This document shows, in pieces, positions 23,049 to 32,070 of a stretch of 39,185 nt of DNA. The position numbers and the translations under genes are program-made. The notes beneath the pieces were generated by a model, which saw only the letters and a program-made list of their open reading frames with translations, was not told the origin of the DNA and made no database searches. Every line of letters begins with the position of its first letter. The stretch's first letter is position 1. This DNA comes from Azoarcus sp. (GTDB lineage Bacteria > Pseudomonadota > Gammaproteobacteria > Burkholderiales > Rhodocyclaceae), in NCBI GenBank assembly GCA_020725025.1, contig DYFV01000048.1:1-39185 (forward strand), given 5' to 3'.

Positions 23049-25436
23049 CTACCGGGCGCCCCCGGCGCCCAGCAGGGTGGCGAACTCGTCCGCCGGCAGC
23101 GGCCGGCTGGCGAGATAGCCCTGGTACATGTCGCACCCCAGCCCGCGCAGGAAGTCGAGCTGCTCGGCCTTCTCCACCCCTTCGGCGAGCACCCGGAAGC
23201 CGAGGCTCTGACCGATCGCCACCACGGCCCGTGAGATGCCAACGTCGTAAGGATCGCCGGGCAGGCCGTCGACGAAGCTCTTGTCGATCTTGAGCACGTC
23301 GAGGGGAAAGCGCTTGAGGTAGGCGAGCGAGGAATAGCCGGTGCCGAAGTCGTCGATGGCGAGGCGTACGCCGAGCGACCGCAGGCGTGCGAGGCGGTCG
23401 GCGGCCTCGTCCTCGCGCGTCATGAGCACGCTCTCGGTGATCTCGAGCTCCAGGCGGCCGGCCGGGAAGCCGGTTTCCGCGAGCACGCCCGACACGGTCG
23501 CCACCACGTCGCCGTAGGCGAACTGATTGGCCGAGATGTTCACCGCCAGCGTGACCGGTGGCAGTCCTGCCTCGATCCAGCGCACGCCCTGGCGGCAGGT
23601 CTCGCGCAGCACCCAGGCGCCCAGCGCGCCGATCAGTCCGCTCTGCTCCGCCACCGGAATGAAGCGTGCGGGCGCGATCAGCCCCTCGCACGGATCCAGC
23701 CAGCGCACCAGCGCCTCGGCGCCCACGATGCGCCCGCTCTCCGCCTCGAGCTGCGGCTGGAAGTGCAGGCGCAGCTCCCCCTGTTCCAGAGCGCGGCGCA
23801 GGCCGGCCTCGGTCGCCATGCGGTCGCGCACCGCCGCCGTGAGGTGGTCGGAGAAATAGCGGAAGCAGCCGCGTCCTTCCGACTTGGCGAGGTAGAGCGC
23901 GGTGTCGGCCTGCTGCAGGAGCTCGGCCGCACTCCCGCCGTGTTCGGGGAAAAGACTGATGCCGACGCTGGTGCCGACGCGCACCTCGGCACCGTTGGCG
24001 ACCGACCAGGCGCGATCGAACAGGGCGATGATCCCGGCCGCCACCCGTGCCACGTCCTCGTCCCGCTCGATGCCCTCGAGGAGCACGCCGAACTCGTCAC
24101 CCCCCAGTCGTGCCAGGGTGTCGGCGGTGCGCAGCCGCGCACCGAGGCGCTCGGCCACCTGCACCAGCAGCTCGTCGCCGGCGGGATGGCCGAAGCTGTC
24201 GTTCACGTCCTTGAAGCGGTCCAGGTCGAGCACCAGCAAGGCGAGGCGGCGGCCGCCGCGCGCCGCGGTGTCGATGGCGTGCTGCAGGCGCGAGTAGAGC
24301 AGCAGCCGGTTGGGCAGCCCCGTGAGCGGATCGTAGTGGGCGAGGTGCTCGAGCTCCGCCTCCGAGCGCTTGATCTGGCTGATGTCGGTGAAGACACCCA
24401 CGTAGTGCGTCGCCCGGCCCAGCTCGTCGCGCACCGTGCCGATGGACAGCCACTCGGGAAAGACCTCGCCGTTCTTGCGGCGATTCCACACCTCGCCCTG
24501 CCAGTGCCCGGTCTCGGTGATGCTCTTCCACATCGCCTCGTAGAATGCCGGATCGTGGCGGCCCGAACGGACGACGCCCGGTTTCCTGCCCGTCACCTCC
24601 TCCCGGGCGTAGCCGGTGATCTCGGTGTAGGCGCGGTTCACCGTCAGGATGTGCCCGGAGAGATCGGTGATCACCACCCCGTCCTGGGTGCTGTCGACCA
24701 CCGCCGCCGACAGGCGCAGCTCGTCCAGCGCGCGCTTGCGCTCGACGGCCGCGCCCAGGCTCGCCGCCACGATGCGCAGCACGCTCGCCTCGGCGGCCGA
24801 CCAGTCGGGGGGCGCACAACCCGAGTCGAAGCTCAGGAAGCCCCAGAGGCGGCCATGCAGGTTGACCGGCACGAGGAGCACACCGGCAATGCCGTGCCGC
24901 TCGAGGAGCTCCCGGACCGCAGGGGGAAAGTCCGCGCTCGCCGCCGACACGCAACGGCCGCGTCCCATGTGCCGGATCCAGCGCGGCGCGACCCCGGCGA
25001 ACGACAGCTCGCGCAGCTGCGGGTCGCAGGCCTCGCGCACACACGCCGCGTCACGCCACTCGTGAAGCAGGCTGCAGGCCACCGGCAGACCCGGCCCGTC
25101 GAAGCGGTTCCGGAACACGCAGACGCGCGCCGCCCCGAGCTCGGCCCCGAGCCGCGCCAGCACGCTGCGGATCGCATGTTCGGCGTCGGTGGCGCGGAGC
25201 AGGTCGAGCGCGGCCACCGCCGCCATCTCGAGACCCTGCTCGCGACGGCGCTCCTCGCCCTCCGCCCCCCCCCATCGCGTCGTGGCAAGCCCGCAGGGGC
25301 CGGCACCGGGCTCGGCGCAGCACCGGGACGAGCCCGCCTCCGGTCCGGCCTCCGGGGACTCGCTCTTCAGCAGGCGCTGCGTACGACCGGCTGGCTCGGG
25401 CATGCGTCGGGCGGACTCCATGGCTGGCAGGAACAT
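23049..25436 (-). CDS. Cytoplasmic GAF-PAS-GGDEF-EAL c-di-GMP protein
   Basis: A 795-residue soluble protein with no membrane segments. Approximate layout: GAF 75-235 (GIAGVLLVPVNLHGRLWGFLSF), PAS 240-355 (DGVVITDLSGHILTVNRAY), GGDEF 365-530, EAL 545-790. The diguanylate cyclase motif GGDEF (445-449) is intact, and the RxxD inhibitory site is present as RTAD (436-439), five residues ahead. The phosphodiesterase signature EAL (574-576) and DDFGTGYSS are also intact, so both activities are possible and product inhibition is likely. The start is uncertain: ATGs at 25436, 25421 and 25403 all have poor ribosome sites, and the first 70 residues are low-complexity. It follows the ccm operon by 160 bp. 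Confidence 0.88.
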   Translation of the reverse strand: MFLPAMESARRMPEPAGRTQRLLKSESPEAGPEAGSSRCCAEPGAGPCGLATTRWGGAEGEERRREQGLEMAAVAALDLLRATDAEHAIRSVLARLGAELGAARVCVFRNRFDGPGLPVACSLLHEWRDAACVREACDPQLRELSFAGVAPRWIRHMGRGRCVSAASADFPPAVRELLERHGIAGVLLVPVNLHGRLWGFLSFDSGCAPPDWSAAEASVLRIVAASLGAAVERKRALDELRLSAAVVDSTQDGVVITDLSGHILTVNRAYTEITGYAREEVTGRKPGVVRSGRHDPAFYEAMWKSITETGHWQGEVWNRRKNGEVFPEWLSIGTVRDELGRATHYVGVFTDISQIKRSEAELEHLAHYDPLTGLPNRLLLYSRLQHAIDTAARGGRRLALLVLDLDRFKDVNDSFGHPAGDELLVQVAERLGARLRTADTLARLGGDEFGVLLEGIERDEDVARVAAGIIALFDRAWSVANGAEVRVGTSVGISLFPEHGGSAAELLQQADTALYLAKSEGRGCFRYFSDHLTAAVRDRMATEAGLRRALEQGELRLHFQPQLEAESGRIVGAEALVRWLDPCEGLIAPARFIPVAEQSGLIGALGAWVLRETCRQGVRWIEAGLPPVTLAVNISANQFAYGDVVATVSGVLAETGFPAGRLELEITESVLMTREDEAADRLARLRSLGVRLAIDDFGTGYSSLAYLKRFPLDVLKIDKSFVDGLPGDPYDVGISRAVVAIGQSLGFRVLAEGVEKAEQLDFLRGLGCDMYQGYLASRPLPADEFATLLGAGGAR

Positions 25437-25555
25437 GGGAGCGAGGCCACGCCTCGTCCGCGAGCGCAGCCGCCGGACGATGGAACAGTCCCAACCTGGA
25501 TATCCCGGGTGATGCGCGACGGCGCCCGCCGGGAGGCATTATGCCCGCTTCCGAC

Positions 25556-25582
25556 GCAAACCGCCCAGTTTGGGCAATTTGC
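25556..25582 (-). terminator. Hairpin after ccmI, probable end of the ccm operon
   Basis: Arms GCAAA-N2-GCCCA and TGGGC-N2-TTTGC surround a 3-nt loop. On the minus-strand RNA the two middle positions are U-G pairs, giving a continuous 12-bp stem; on the plus strand they are C/A mismatches. It starts 14 bp after the ccmI stop. The T tract is short, so termination may be partial. Confidence 0.45.
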
Positions 25583-25596
25583 GCCGAGAGGCCGTC

Positions 25597-26865
25597 CTAT
25601 TCGCGGACCCGGTCGATGACGATGTCGACCGCAGTAGCGTCGGGAGCGACCGGTGCGGAGCGGCCCTCCAGGTCGCCTGCCCGCGGCGTGGCGTCGCCCT
25701 GCTTGGACACGCGGGCGGCGATGGTGAGCTGCGCCGGCAGCGGTCCGTCCGACATGCGCTGGGCGTCCTCGAAGTTGAAGGTGACGGGCAGATCCGCCAC
25801 GCGATAACGCAGCGCCGCGAGCGGCATGCCGCCCTGGGCGGGGCGGGCGAAGACGAAGACGGTGTCGTCGGCGGCGGCGCGCGAAGCGACCTCCGGCGAG
25901 AGGCTCACCCGTCCGCTGGCACTCAACACGCCGGCGGCCTCGCCCGTCGCCGCGGCGGGCGCCTTCGGCGCCGAGGGCGCCGCGCCTGCGGCTGCAGCCT
26001 GCAGCAGCGGCATGCCGCCCTTGGCACGGGCCTCGTTGATGCTCGCCAGGATGGAGCGGGCGAGCTCCTCGCCCGGGGGCACCTGGCGCAGGATGCGCTC
26101 CCAGTGCCCGGAGGCGGCGGCATAGTCCTGCCGCTGGAAGGCGGCGGTACCGGCGAGTGCGAGCGCCTTGACGTGGTCGGGGTTGACCGCGAGGGCGCGC
26201 TCGATGAGGCGCTCGGACTCGCCCGACACCTTGCGCCCCTGGGCGCCGGCCAGCAGGTCGGCCCAATCGGCGAGCACGTCGGCGTCGGCCGGCATCTTCT
26301 CCTTCATCCGGCCATAGAAGGCGGTGGCGTTCTGGAAGTCCTGCAGCATCATGTAGGAGCGGGCGAGCATCAGCCAGCCCTCGGCGTTGTCGGGCTCGCG
26401 CTCGAGGCGCTGCGCGAGCTGGGCCACCATGCCCGCGATCTGCTCGGGAGTGAGCTCGTGCCCGCCTTCCGGGGCCGCGGTCTGCACCGGGTCGAGACCG
26501 GCCGGCTCGCCCAGCCACAGGTAGGTGCCCACCGCGAGGACGGGCACGCCGAGCCCGGCGAGCGCGGCCCAGCGCCGCGACGGGCGCAGGTCCACGAGCG
26601 TGTCGGCAGCCTGCCCTTCCTCGAGGGCGCGCTGCTCCAGCTCGTCGCGGGAGCGGGCGTATTCCTCGTCCGAGATATTGCCCGCGGCGCGCTCGCTCTC
26701 CAGGTCGGCAAGCTGCTCGCGCAGCACCACCAGCGCGGTGGCCGCCTGGCGTTGATGGTCGGCATGCACTTGCGCCTGGCGCTCGCTGCGACCGAGCAGC
26801 GGCGGCACGACGAGCAGCAGGGCGCCGGCCACCAGTGCGGCGGCCAGGATCAGAAAAGCGGTCAC
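25597..26865 (-). CDS. ccmI: Cytochrome c maturation chaperone CcmI
   Basis: A 422-residue membrane protein that presents apocytochrome c to the CcmF-CcmH haem ligase. The N-terminus is a membrane helix (MTAFLILAAALVAGALLLVVPPLL) followed by a coiled-coil with LADLESERAAGNISDEEYARSRDELEQR, and a second helix (ALAGLGVPVLAVGTYLWLG). Then come TPR repeats (ERLEREPDNAEGWLMLARSYMMLQDF..., AFQRQDYAAASGHWERIL). The C-terminal domain is a beta-rich region (GRVSLSPEVASRAAADDTVFVFARP) as in fused CcmH/CycH proteins. The start is a GTG overlapping the ccmH stop by 4 bp (GTGA). Last gene of the ccm operon. Confidence 0.93.
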   Translation of the reverse strand: MTAFLILAAALVAGALLLVVPPLLGRSERQAQVHADHQRQAATALVVLREQLADLESERAAGNISDEEYARSRDELEQRALEEGQAADTLVDLRPSRRWAALAGLGVPVLAVGTYLWLGEPAGLDPVQTAAPEGGHELTPEQIAGMVAQLAQRLEREPDNAEGWLMLARSYMMLQDFQNATAFYGRMKEKMPADADVLADWADLLAGAQGRKVSGESERLIERALAVNPDHVKALALAGTAAFQRQDYAAASGHWERILRQVPPGEELARSILASINEARAKGGMPLLQAAAAGAAPSAPKAPAAATGEAAGVLSASGRVSLSPEVASRAAADDTVFVFARPAQGGMPLAALRYRVADLPVTFNFEDAQRMSDGPLPAQLTIAARVSKQGDATPRAGDLEGRSAPVAPDATAVDIVIDRVRE

Positions 26866-27401
26866 GAGCGGGGCTCCTTGGGAGGCAGGGGTGCGGCGCC
26901 TTCGAGCAGGGCGCGAGCGCGGCGATGATCTTCGGGCGTCAGCACGGGAGGCGCTTCGCGCGTGCGCCGGCGCAGCCGCCATGCGAGCCAGCCGGCGCAG
27001 CCGACGAGCAGCAGCGCCGGGCCCACCCACAGCATCAGGGTGGTCGCCTTGAAGGGCGGCAGGTAGAGGACGAAGTCGCCGTAGCGGGCCGTCATGAAGT
27101 CGATGACCTCCGCTTCGCTCTTGCCGGCGGCGAGCTGCTCGCGCACCTGGTTGCGCAGGTCGACCGCGAGCGGCGCGTTGGATTCGGCCACCGACTGGTT
27201 CTGACACACCAGGCAGCGCAGGACATGGGAGAGCTCCATGACCCGCGCCTCGAGCTCGGGATCCTTGGCGGTAGGCACCGCCTCGCTGCCGGGGGCGGCC
27301 TGGGCGAGCGCCGGCGCGGGCGCGACACCGAACAGGACCGCCGCCAGGAGCAGCGCCGGCAGCAGGGACAGCGTCATGCGACGCAGGAAATCAGCCCTCA
27401 C
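26862..27401 (-). CDS. ccmH: Cytochrome c maturation thioredoxin-like reductase CcmH
   Basis: A 179-residue protein (CcmH/CycL/NrfF family) that reduces the CxxCH disulfide of apocytochromes. It has a signal peptide (LLPALLLAAVLFG, cleavage after ALAQ), the redox motif LRCLVCQNQS with Cys63 and Cys66, the typical VREQLAAGKSEAEVIDFMTARYGDFVLY helix region, and one C-terminal membrane helix (LMLWVGPALLLVGCAGWLAW). A GTG start at 27401 is chosen: GGAG is 7 nt ahead, and it overlaps the end of ccmG by 11 bp. The in-frame ATG at 27377 has no ribosome site, and a TTG at 27416 is less likely. Confidence 0.92.
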   Translation of the reverse strand: MRADFLRRMTLSLLPALLLAAVLFGVAPAPALAQAAPGSEAVPTAKDPELEARVMELSHVLRCLVCQNQSVAESNAPLAVDLRNQVREQLAAGKSEAEVIDFMTARYGDFVLYLPPFKATTLMLWVGPALLLVGCAGWLAWRLRRRTREAPPVLTPEDHRRARALLEGAAPLPPKEPRS

Positions 27402-27924
27402 GTTTGAGCTCCGCAATCTTGGGCAACAGCACGTCGCGCACCACTTCCGGCGTGACGGGGCCGATCTGCTTGTAGCGGATCATGCCTTTCTGGTCGATGA
27501 GGAAGGTCTCGGGCACGCCGTACACCCCGTAGTCGATGCCGACGCGACCGTCGGCGTCCACCAGCGACATCTCGTAGGGATCGCCGAACTGCTGGAGCCA
27601 GGCGAGCGCATCGGGCCGCGCGTCCTTGTAGTTGAGGCCCACGAGCGGGACGATCTTCTGCTTCGCGAAGTCCACCAGCACGGGATGCTCCTGGCGGCAG
27701 GCCACGCACCACGAGGCCCACACGTTGAGCAGCCACACCTGGCCGCGCATGTCGGCCAGCGCGACCTGCTTGTCGGGCTCGTGCAGTTGCGCGAGCCGGA
27801 AGTCGGGCGCCGGCTTGTCGATAAGCGGCGAGGGGACCTCGCGCGGGTTGAGGGTGAGCCCGAAGGCGAGGAAGCCCGCGAGCACCAGGAACAGTCCCAG
27901 GGGGACGAGAAACTTGGCTTTCAT
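27391..27924 (-). CDS. ccmG: Thiol:disulfide interchange protein CcmG/DsbE
   Basis: A 177-residue membrane-anchored periplasmic thioredoxin. The N-terminal helix (FLVPLGLFLVLAGFLAFGLTL) is followed by the CcmG signature PSPLIDKPAPDF, and the active site WASWCVACRQEHP has Cys73 and Cys76. The cis-Pro loop is GVYGVPETFLID, with the family's typical Gly-Val-Pro-Glu. It keeps apocytochrome thiols reduced, taking electrons from CcdA/DsbD. The ATG at 27924 is taken; a TTG two codons earlier is possible. It starts 7 bp after the ccmF stop. Confidence 0.94.
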   Translation of the reverse strand: MKAKFLVPLGLFLVLAGFLAFGLTLNPREVPSPLIDKPAPDFRLAQLHEPDKQVALADMRGQVWLLNVWASWCVACRQEHPVLVDFAKQKIVPLVGLNYKDARPDALAWLQQFGDPYEMSLVDADGRVGIDYGVYGVPETFLIDQKGMIRYKQIGPVTPEVVRDVLLPKIAELKREG

Positions 27925-27931
27925 CTGCAAC

Positions 27932-29905
27932 TCAGCTCGCTTGTCGGACCGCGCCGGCCGGCGCGCTGCGCTCGGCCAGTCGGCGATAACGGGCGTCGGT
28001 CGCGGCGAAGACGCCGCCCAGGCCCATCAGGATGCACCCCAGCCAGATCCAGCTGATGAAGGGCTTGTAGAAGAGGCTCACGATCCACGCGCCGTCCTCG
28101 AGCTGCTCGCCCAGCGACACGTACACGTCGCGGAACGGCCCGATGTCGAGGGAGGCCTCGGTCATGGGCATCTGCTGCGCGTGGTAGAAGCGCTTCTCCG
28201 GGTGCAGGGTCGCGATGCGCATATCGCCGCGGCTCACGTCGATGGTGGCGCGCGCCGCCGCGAAGTTGGGCCCGGGCGCCTCGCCCACGCCGCGCAGGGT
28301 GAAGGTGTAGCCGGCGAGCTGGGCGGTCTGGCCCGGCAGCATGCGCACGTCGAGGTTCTCCTCGAGGCTGTTCACCATCGTCACGCCGATGATGAACACC
28401 CCCACCCCAAGGTGCGCGAGCCACATGCCCCACCAGGCGCGGGTGATGCTGCGCACGCGCGCGCCGGGGGCGGCGCCGGCCCGCTCGGCGATGCGCTGCC
28501 AGAGCAACTGGACACTGCCGATGATCACCCAGGCGGCGAGCGCCAGCCCCAGCACGGTGCGCCAGGTCACGTGACCGATCAGGAAGGCCACCGCGAGGCC
28601 GATCACGGCGCTCGCCACGAAGCCGGGAGCGACCGTGCGGACGATGCGGGCGGCCTCGTCGCCCTTCCAGCGGATGAAGGGGCCGATCATCATCAGGATC
28701 ACCACCGGCGTCATGAGCGGCACGAACACCGACTCGAAGTACGGCGGACCCACGGAGATCTTGCCGAGGTTCAGCGCATCCAGGAAGAGCGGGTAGAGCG
28801 TGCCGAGCAGCACCGAGGCCGACACCACCGACAGCAGCACGTTGTTGCCCAGCAGCGCGGTGTCGCGGGACATCGGCTTGAAGCTGCCGCCGCCGGCGAG
28901 CGTCGGGGCCCGCCAGGCGTAGAGCACCAGCGAGACGCCGATCACGATCACCAGCAGGGCCAGGATGAAGAGGCCACGGCGCGGATCGGTGGCGAAGGCG
29001 TGCACCGAGGTGAGCACGCCCGAGCGGACGAGGAAGGTGCCGAGCAGCGACAGGGAGAAGGCGCCGATGGCGAGCAGCACCGTCCAGCTGCGGAAGGCGC
29101 CGCGCTTCTCGGTGACCGCGAGCGAATGGACCAGCGCGGTACCGAGCAGCCAGGGCATGAAGGAGGCATTCTCCACCGGATCCCAGAACCACCAGCCGCC
29201 CCAGCCGAGCTCGTAGTAGGCCCAGCCCGAGCCCACCGCGATGCCGGCGGTGAGGAAGACCCAGGCCACCGTGGTCCAGGGACGCGACCAGCGCGCCCAG
29301 GCGGCGTCGAGCCGGCCGGTGAGCAGCGCCGCGATGGCGAAGGCGAAGGCGACCGAGAAACCCACGTAGCCCATGTAGAGGAGCGGCGGATGGATGATCA
29401 TCCCCGGGTCCTGCAGCAGCGGGTTGAGGTCGCGCCCCTCGGCCACGGCCGGCAGCAGACGCTCGAACGGATTCGACGTGATCAGGGTGAAGGACAGGAA
29501 GCCCACGCTCACGAAGCCGAGCACGCCCATCACCCGCGCCATGAACTGCTCGGGCAGGTTGCGGCTGAAGATGGTCACCGCCACCGTCCACATGGAGAGC
29601 GTCAGCGCCCACAGCAGCAGCGACCCCTCGTGGCTGCCCCACACCCCGGTGATGCGGTAGTGGAGCGGCGTGGCGGTGTTGGAGTGCATCGCCACGTACT
29701 GCACGGAGAAGTCGTTCTGGACGAAGGCCCAGGTGAGACAGGCGAAGGAGAAGGCGAGGAAGAGGAACTGGCCCTGGGCCGCGGGCCGCGCCACCGCCAT
29801 CATCGCCATGCGGTTCTTGTGCGCGCCCACCAGCGGCACGACGGCCTGCACGAGCGAAAGGACGAGCGCCAGGATCAGCGCGAAATGACCGAGCTCGGGG
29901 ATCAT
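27932..29905 (-). CDS. ccmF: Haem lyase subunit CcmF
   Basis: A 657-residue polytopic membrane protein, the core of the cytochrome c synthetase. The tryptophan-rich WWD domain is WGGWWFWDPVENASFMPWL (residues 235-253). The flanking haem-ligand histidines are likely His172 (IIHPPLLYMGY) and His260 (ALVHSLAVTEKR). GVWGSHEGSLLLWAL (~88-102) is another CcmF hallmark. Length is normal (E. coli 647). The start ATG overlaps ccmE in an ATGA. Confidence 0.96.
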   Translation of the reverse strand: MIPELGHFALILALVLSLVQAVVPLVGAHKNRMAMMAVARPAAQGQFLFLAFSFACLTWAFVQNDFSVQYVAMHSNTATPLHYRITGVWGSHEGSLLLWALTLSMWTVAVTIFSRNLPEQFMARVMGVLGFVSVGFLSFTLITSNPFERLLPAVAEGRDLNPLLQDPGMIIHPPLLYMGYVGFSVAFAFAIAALLTGRLDAAWARWSRPWTTVAWVFLTAGIAVGSGWAYYELGWGGWWFWDPVENASFMPWLLGTALVHSLAVTEKRGAFRSWTVLLAIGAFSLSLLGTFLVRSGVLTSVHAFATDPRRGLFILALLVIVIGVSLVLYAWRAPTLAGGGSFKPMSRDTALLGNNVLLSVVSASVLLGTLYPLFLDALNLGKISVGPPYFESVFVPLMTPVVILMMIGPFIRWKGDEAARIVRTVAPGFVASAVIGLAVAFLIGHVTWRTVLGLALAAWVIIGSVQLLWQRIAERAGAAPGARVRSITRAWWGMWLAHLGVGVFIIGVTMVNSLEENLDVRMLPGQTAQLAGYTFTLRGVGEAPGPNFAAARATIDVSRGDMRIATLHPEKRFYHAQQMPMTEASLDIGPFRDVYVSLGEQLEDGAWIVSLFYKPFISWIWLGCILMGLGGVFAATDARYRRLAERSAPAGAVRQAS

Positions 29906-30348
29906 TGCTTCACCGTCTGGGCGGTCTTGTGGGCGCGGTCGATGGCGTCCTGGGCCTCGGGCGGCATATAGTTCTCGTCGTGCTTGGCGAGCACCTCGGT
30001 GGCGGTGAAGTTGCCGCCGGTGTCGAGCACGCCCTGCACCACCGCGCCCTTGCCCTCCTTGAAGAGGTCCGGAAGCGTCCCCTTGTAGGTCACCGGAATG
30101 GCCTTGGCGGTATCGGTGATGGCGAAATGCACGGTGATGCCGTCCGGGCCGCGACGGATCGAGCCCTCCTCGACCATGCCGCCGATGCGGAAGGTCCGCC
30201 CGGTCGGGGCCTTGCCCTCGAGCACCTCGGTAGGCGTGTGGAAGAAAACGAGATTCTGCTGGAATGCGCTCAGCACGAGTGCCACGGCACCGGCCAGCAG
30301 GCCCACGGCCGTGCCGATGAGGACCAGACGTTTGCTACGGGGTTTCAT
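29902..30348 (-). CDS. ccmE: Haem chaperone CcmE
   Basis: A 148-residue periplasmic chaperone that carries haem covalently from CcmC to CcmF. It has one N-terminal signal-anchor helix (LVLIGTAVGLLAGAVALVLSAF), an OB-fold domain beginning FRIGGMVEEGSI, and the haem-binding motif AKHDENYMPPE with His123 and Tyr127. GGAG lies upstream of the ATG. It is 48 bp after ccmD. Confidence 0.95.
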   Translation of the reverse strand: MKPRSKRLVLIGTAVGLLAGAVALVLSAFQQNLVFFHTPTEVLEGKAPTGRTFRIGGMVEEGSIRRGPDGITVHFAITDTAKAIPVTYKGTLPDLFKEGKGAVVQGVLDTGGNFTATEVLAKHDENYMPPEAQDAIDRAHKTAQTVKQ

Positions 30349-30396
30349 TCATCCATCTCCAATTGCCGTTGAACCCTTGCCGTTGCGCGCCGCGGC

Positions 30397-30603
30397 TCAC
30401 GTGCGGCCATGCGAACGCCGTCCGCCCGCCTGCCCCGCGGTGGCGCGGCGCAGGCGGAGCAGACGGCGTACAGTGTCCTTACGACGCCTGAGGACCAATA
30501 CAAGTTCCAGCAGGATCAATACCGCGGTGACGGCATAGCTGCCCCACACGTAGGGGGCCGCCCCGCCCATCGCCCAGAAATCGCTCCACGACTCCCACTG
30601 CAT
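30397..30603 (-). CDS. ccmD: Haem exporter accessory protein CcmD
   Basis: A 68-residue protein with the CcmD pattern: an N-terminal WSDFWAMGGAAPYVWGSY stretch, one membrane helix (AVTAVLILLELVLVL), then a strongly basic cytoplasmic tail (RRRKDTVRRLLRLRR). CcmD helps release haem-loaded CcmE from CcmABC. The ATG shares one base with the ccmC stop. A GTG directly before it has AGGAGG at ideal spacing, so translation may begin one codon earlier. The tail is longer than in most CcmD proteins. Confidence 0.88.
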   Translation of the reverse strand: MQWESWSDFWAMGGAAPYVWGSYAVTAVLILLELVLVLRRRKDTVRRLLRLRRATAGQAGGRRSHGRT

Positions 30604-31385
30604 CACACCCGGCCCTCCTGTGCCGTCAGTTCCGCCGCCACCCAGTCGGTGTGGCGCTCACGCTCGAGGATGAGCGGACGCACCCGCCACAACGCCACCG
30701 CGATGCTGTAGGCCCAGGCGGCGAGCGCCATCACCAGCATCCCCAGGAGCATGGTGGTGGCCATGGACGGCGCCTTGGTGAGGCTCACCGAGGCCCCCTG
30801 GTGCAGCGTGTTCCACCACTTCACCGAGAAGTAGATGATGGGCACGTTGATCGCTCCCACCAGCGCGATGATCGCCCCGGCGCGGTCGGCGCGGCGCGGG
30901 TCCTCGATGGCGCTGGTGAGGGCCATGAAGCCGAAGTAGAGGAAGAGCAGCAGAAGCTGCGAGGTGAGCCGCGCGTCCCATACCCAATAGGCGCCCCAGG
31001 TGGGCTTGCCCCACAGCGCACCGGTCCACAGCGCCACGAAGCAGAACATCGCCCCGGTGGGCGCGAGCGCACGGGCCATGAGGAAGGACAGGCGCGTGTT
31101 CATGACCAGGCCCACCGCCGACCAGAAGGCCATCACCAGGTAGATGAACATGGACATCCACGCCGCCGGGACGTGGATGAAGATCACCCGGTAGACCTCG
31201 CCCTGGGTGGCGTCGGTGGGCGCGACGAAGAAGCCCAGCCACAGCCCCACCACGGTGAGCACCGCGGCGACCGCGGCGAACCACGGCGCGAGCCGGCCCG
31301 CGAGCGGATAGAACATCTGCGGCGCGGCGAAGCGCAGCCAGCTCTTCGGTTCGTTGCGGGGGGAATCGATGGAAATCTCTCTCAT
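30603..31385 (-). CDS. ccmC: Haem handling protein CcmC
   Basis: A 260-residue six-helix membrane protein that loads haem onto CcmE. The WWD motif WGKPTWGAYWVWDARLTSQ is at residues 125-143, and the external haem-ligand histidines are His71 (IFIHVPAAW) and His195 (NTLHQGASV). The ATG at 31385 is preferred over an upstream extension of 26 residues, although its ribosome site is weak. It starts 7 bp after the ccmB stop. Confidence 0.95.
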   Translation of the reverse strand: MREISIDSPRNEPKSWLRFAAPQMFYPLAGRLAPWFAAVAAVLTVVGLWLGFFVAPTDATQGEVYRVIFIHVPAAWMSMFIYLVMAFWSAVGLVMNTRLSFLMARALAPTGAMFCFVALWTGALWGKPTWGAYWVWDARLTSQLLLLFLYFGFMALTSAIEDPRRADRAGAIIALVGAINVPIIYFSVKWWNTLHQGASVSLTKAPSMATTMLLGMLVMALAAWAYSIAVALWRVRPLILERERHTDWVAAELTAQEGRV

Positions 31386-31392
31386 GGGAGTA

Positions 31393-32070
31393 TCAGTCGA
31401 GTGCGATACGTAGCGCCGCGGCACAGGCGAGCGGGGCGAGCACAAGCGCGCCCAGCAGGCCACCGCCCAGGAGCAGCAGGTGCGCGGCGGCGCCCGTGCC
31501 CGAGAGGTGCGCGTCCACCGCGCCGGCGCCGAAGATCAGCACCGGCACGAACAGCGGCAGGACGAGCAACGCAAGCAACATGCCGCCTCCGCGCAGCCCC
31601 AGCGTCAGGGCCGCGCCGACCGCACCCAGCAGCGCCAGGATCGGTGTACCGAGGGCCAACGATAGGACAAGCACCGAGAGCGCACCTTGCTCGACGTCAA
31701 ACAGCAGGGCAAGCCCCGGCGCGGCGATCACCAGCGGCAGGCCGGTGGCCGTCCAGTGGGCGGCCACCTTGGCAGTCACCCACAGTACCGCCGGCTCGGG
31801 AGAGAGCACAAGCTGCTCGAGGGTGCCGTCGGCGTAATCCTGGCCGAACAGCCGGTGCAGCGAAAGCAGCGTGGACAACAGCGCCGCCACCCACAGCACG
31901 CCCGGAGCGATCGCGCGAAGCTGGTTGGGCTCGGCGCCCACGCCGAAGGGGAAGAGGCACACCACCACGACGAAGAAGGCCAGCGTGACGAGCACGTCCG
32001 CACGCCCCCGCCAGGCGAGCAGGAGGTCGCGCCGCAGCACCGCGGCAAAGGCCCCGGGCGCGCCGGTCAC
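31393..32070 (-). CDS. ccmB: Haem exporter permease CcmB
   Basis: A 225-residue membrane permease partner of CcmA. Family features are AAVLRRDLLLAWRGRADVL at the N-terminus, LVTLAFFVVVVCLFPFGVG, DYADGTLEQLVLSP (~residues 88-101) and six hydrophobic segments. The start is a GTG overlapping the ccmA stop by 4 bp (GTGA). With CcmA it uses ATP to release holo-CcmE. Confidence 0.94.
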   Translation of the reverse strand: MTGAPGAFAAVLRRDLLLAWRGRADVLVTLAFFVVVVCLFPFGVGAEPNQLRAIAPGVLWVAALLSTLLSLHRLFGQDYADGTLEQLVLSPEPAVLWVTAKVAAHWTATGLPLVIAAPGLALLFDVEQGALSVLVLSLALGTPILALLGAVGAALTLGLRGGGMLLALLVLPLFVPVLIFGAGAVDAHLSGTGAAAHLLLLGGGLLGALVLAPLACAAALRIALD

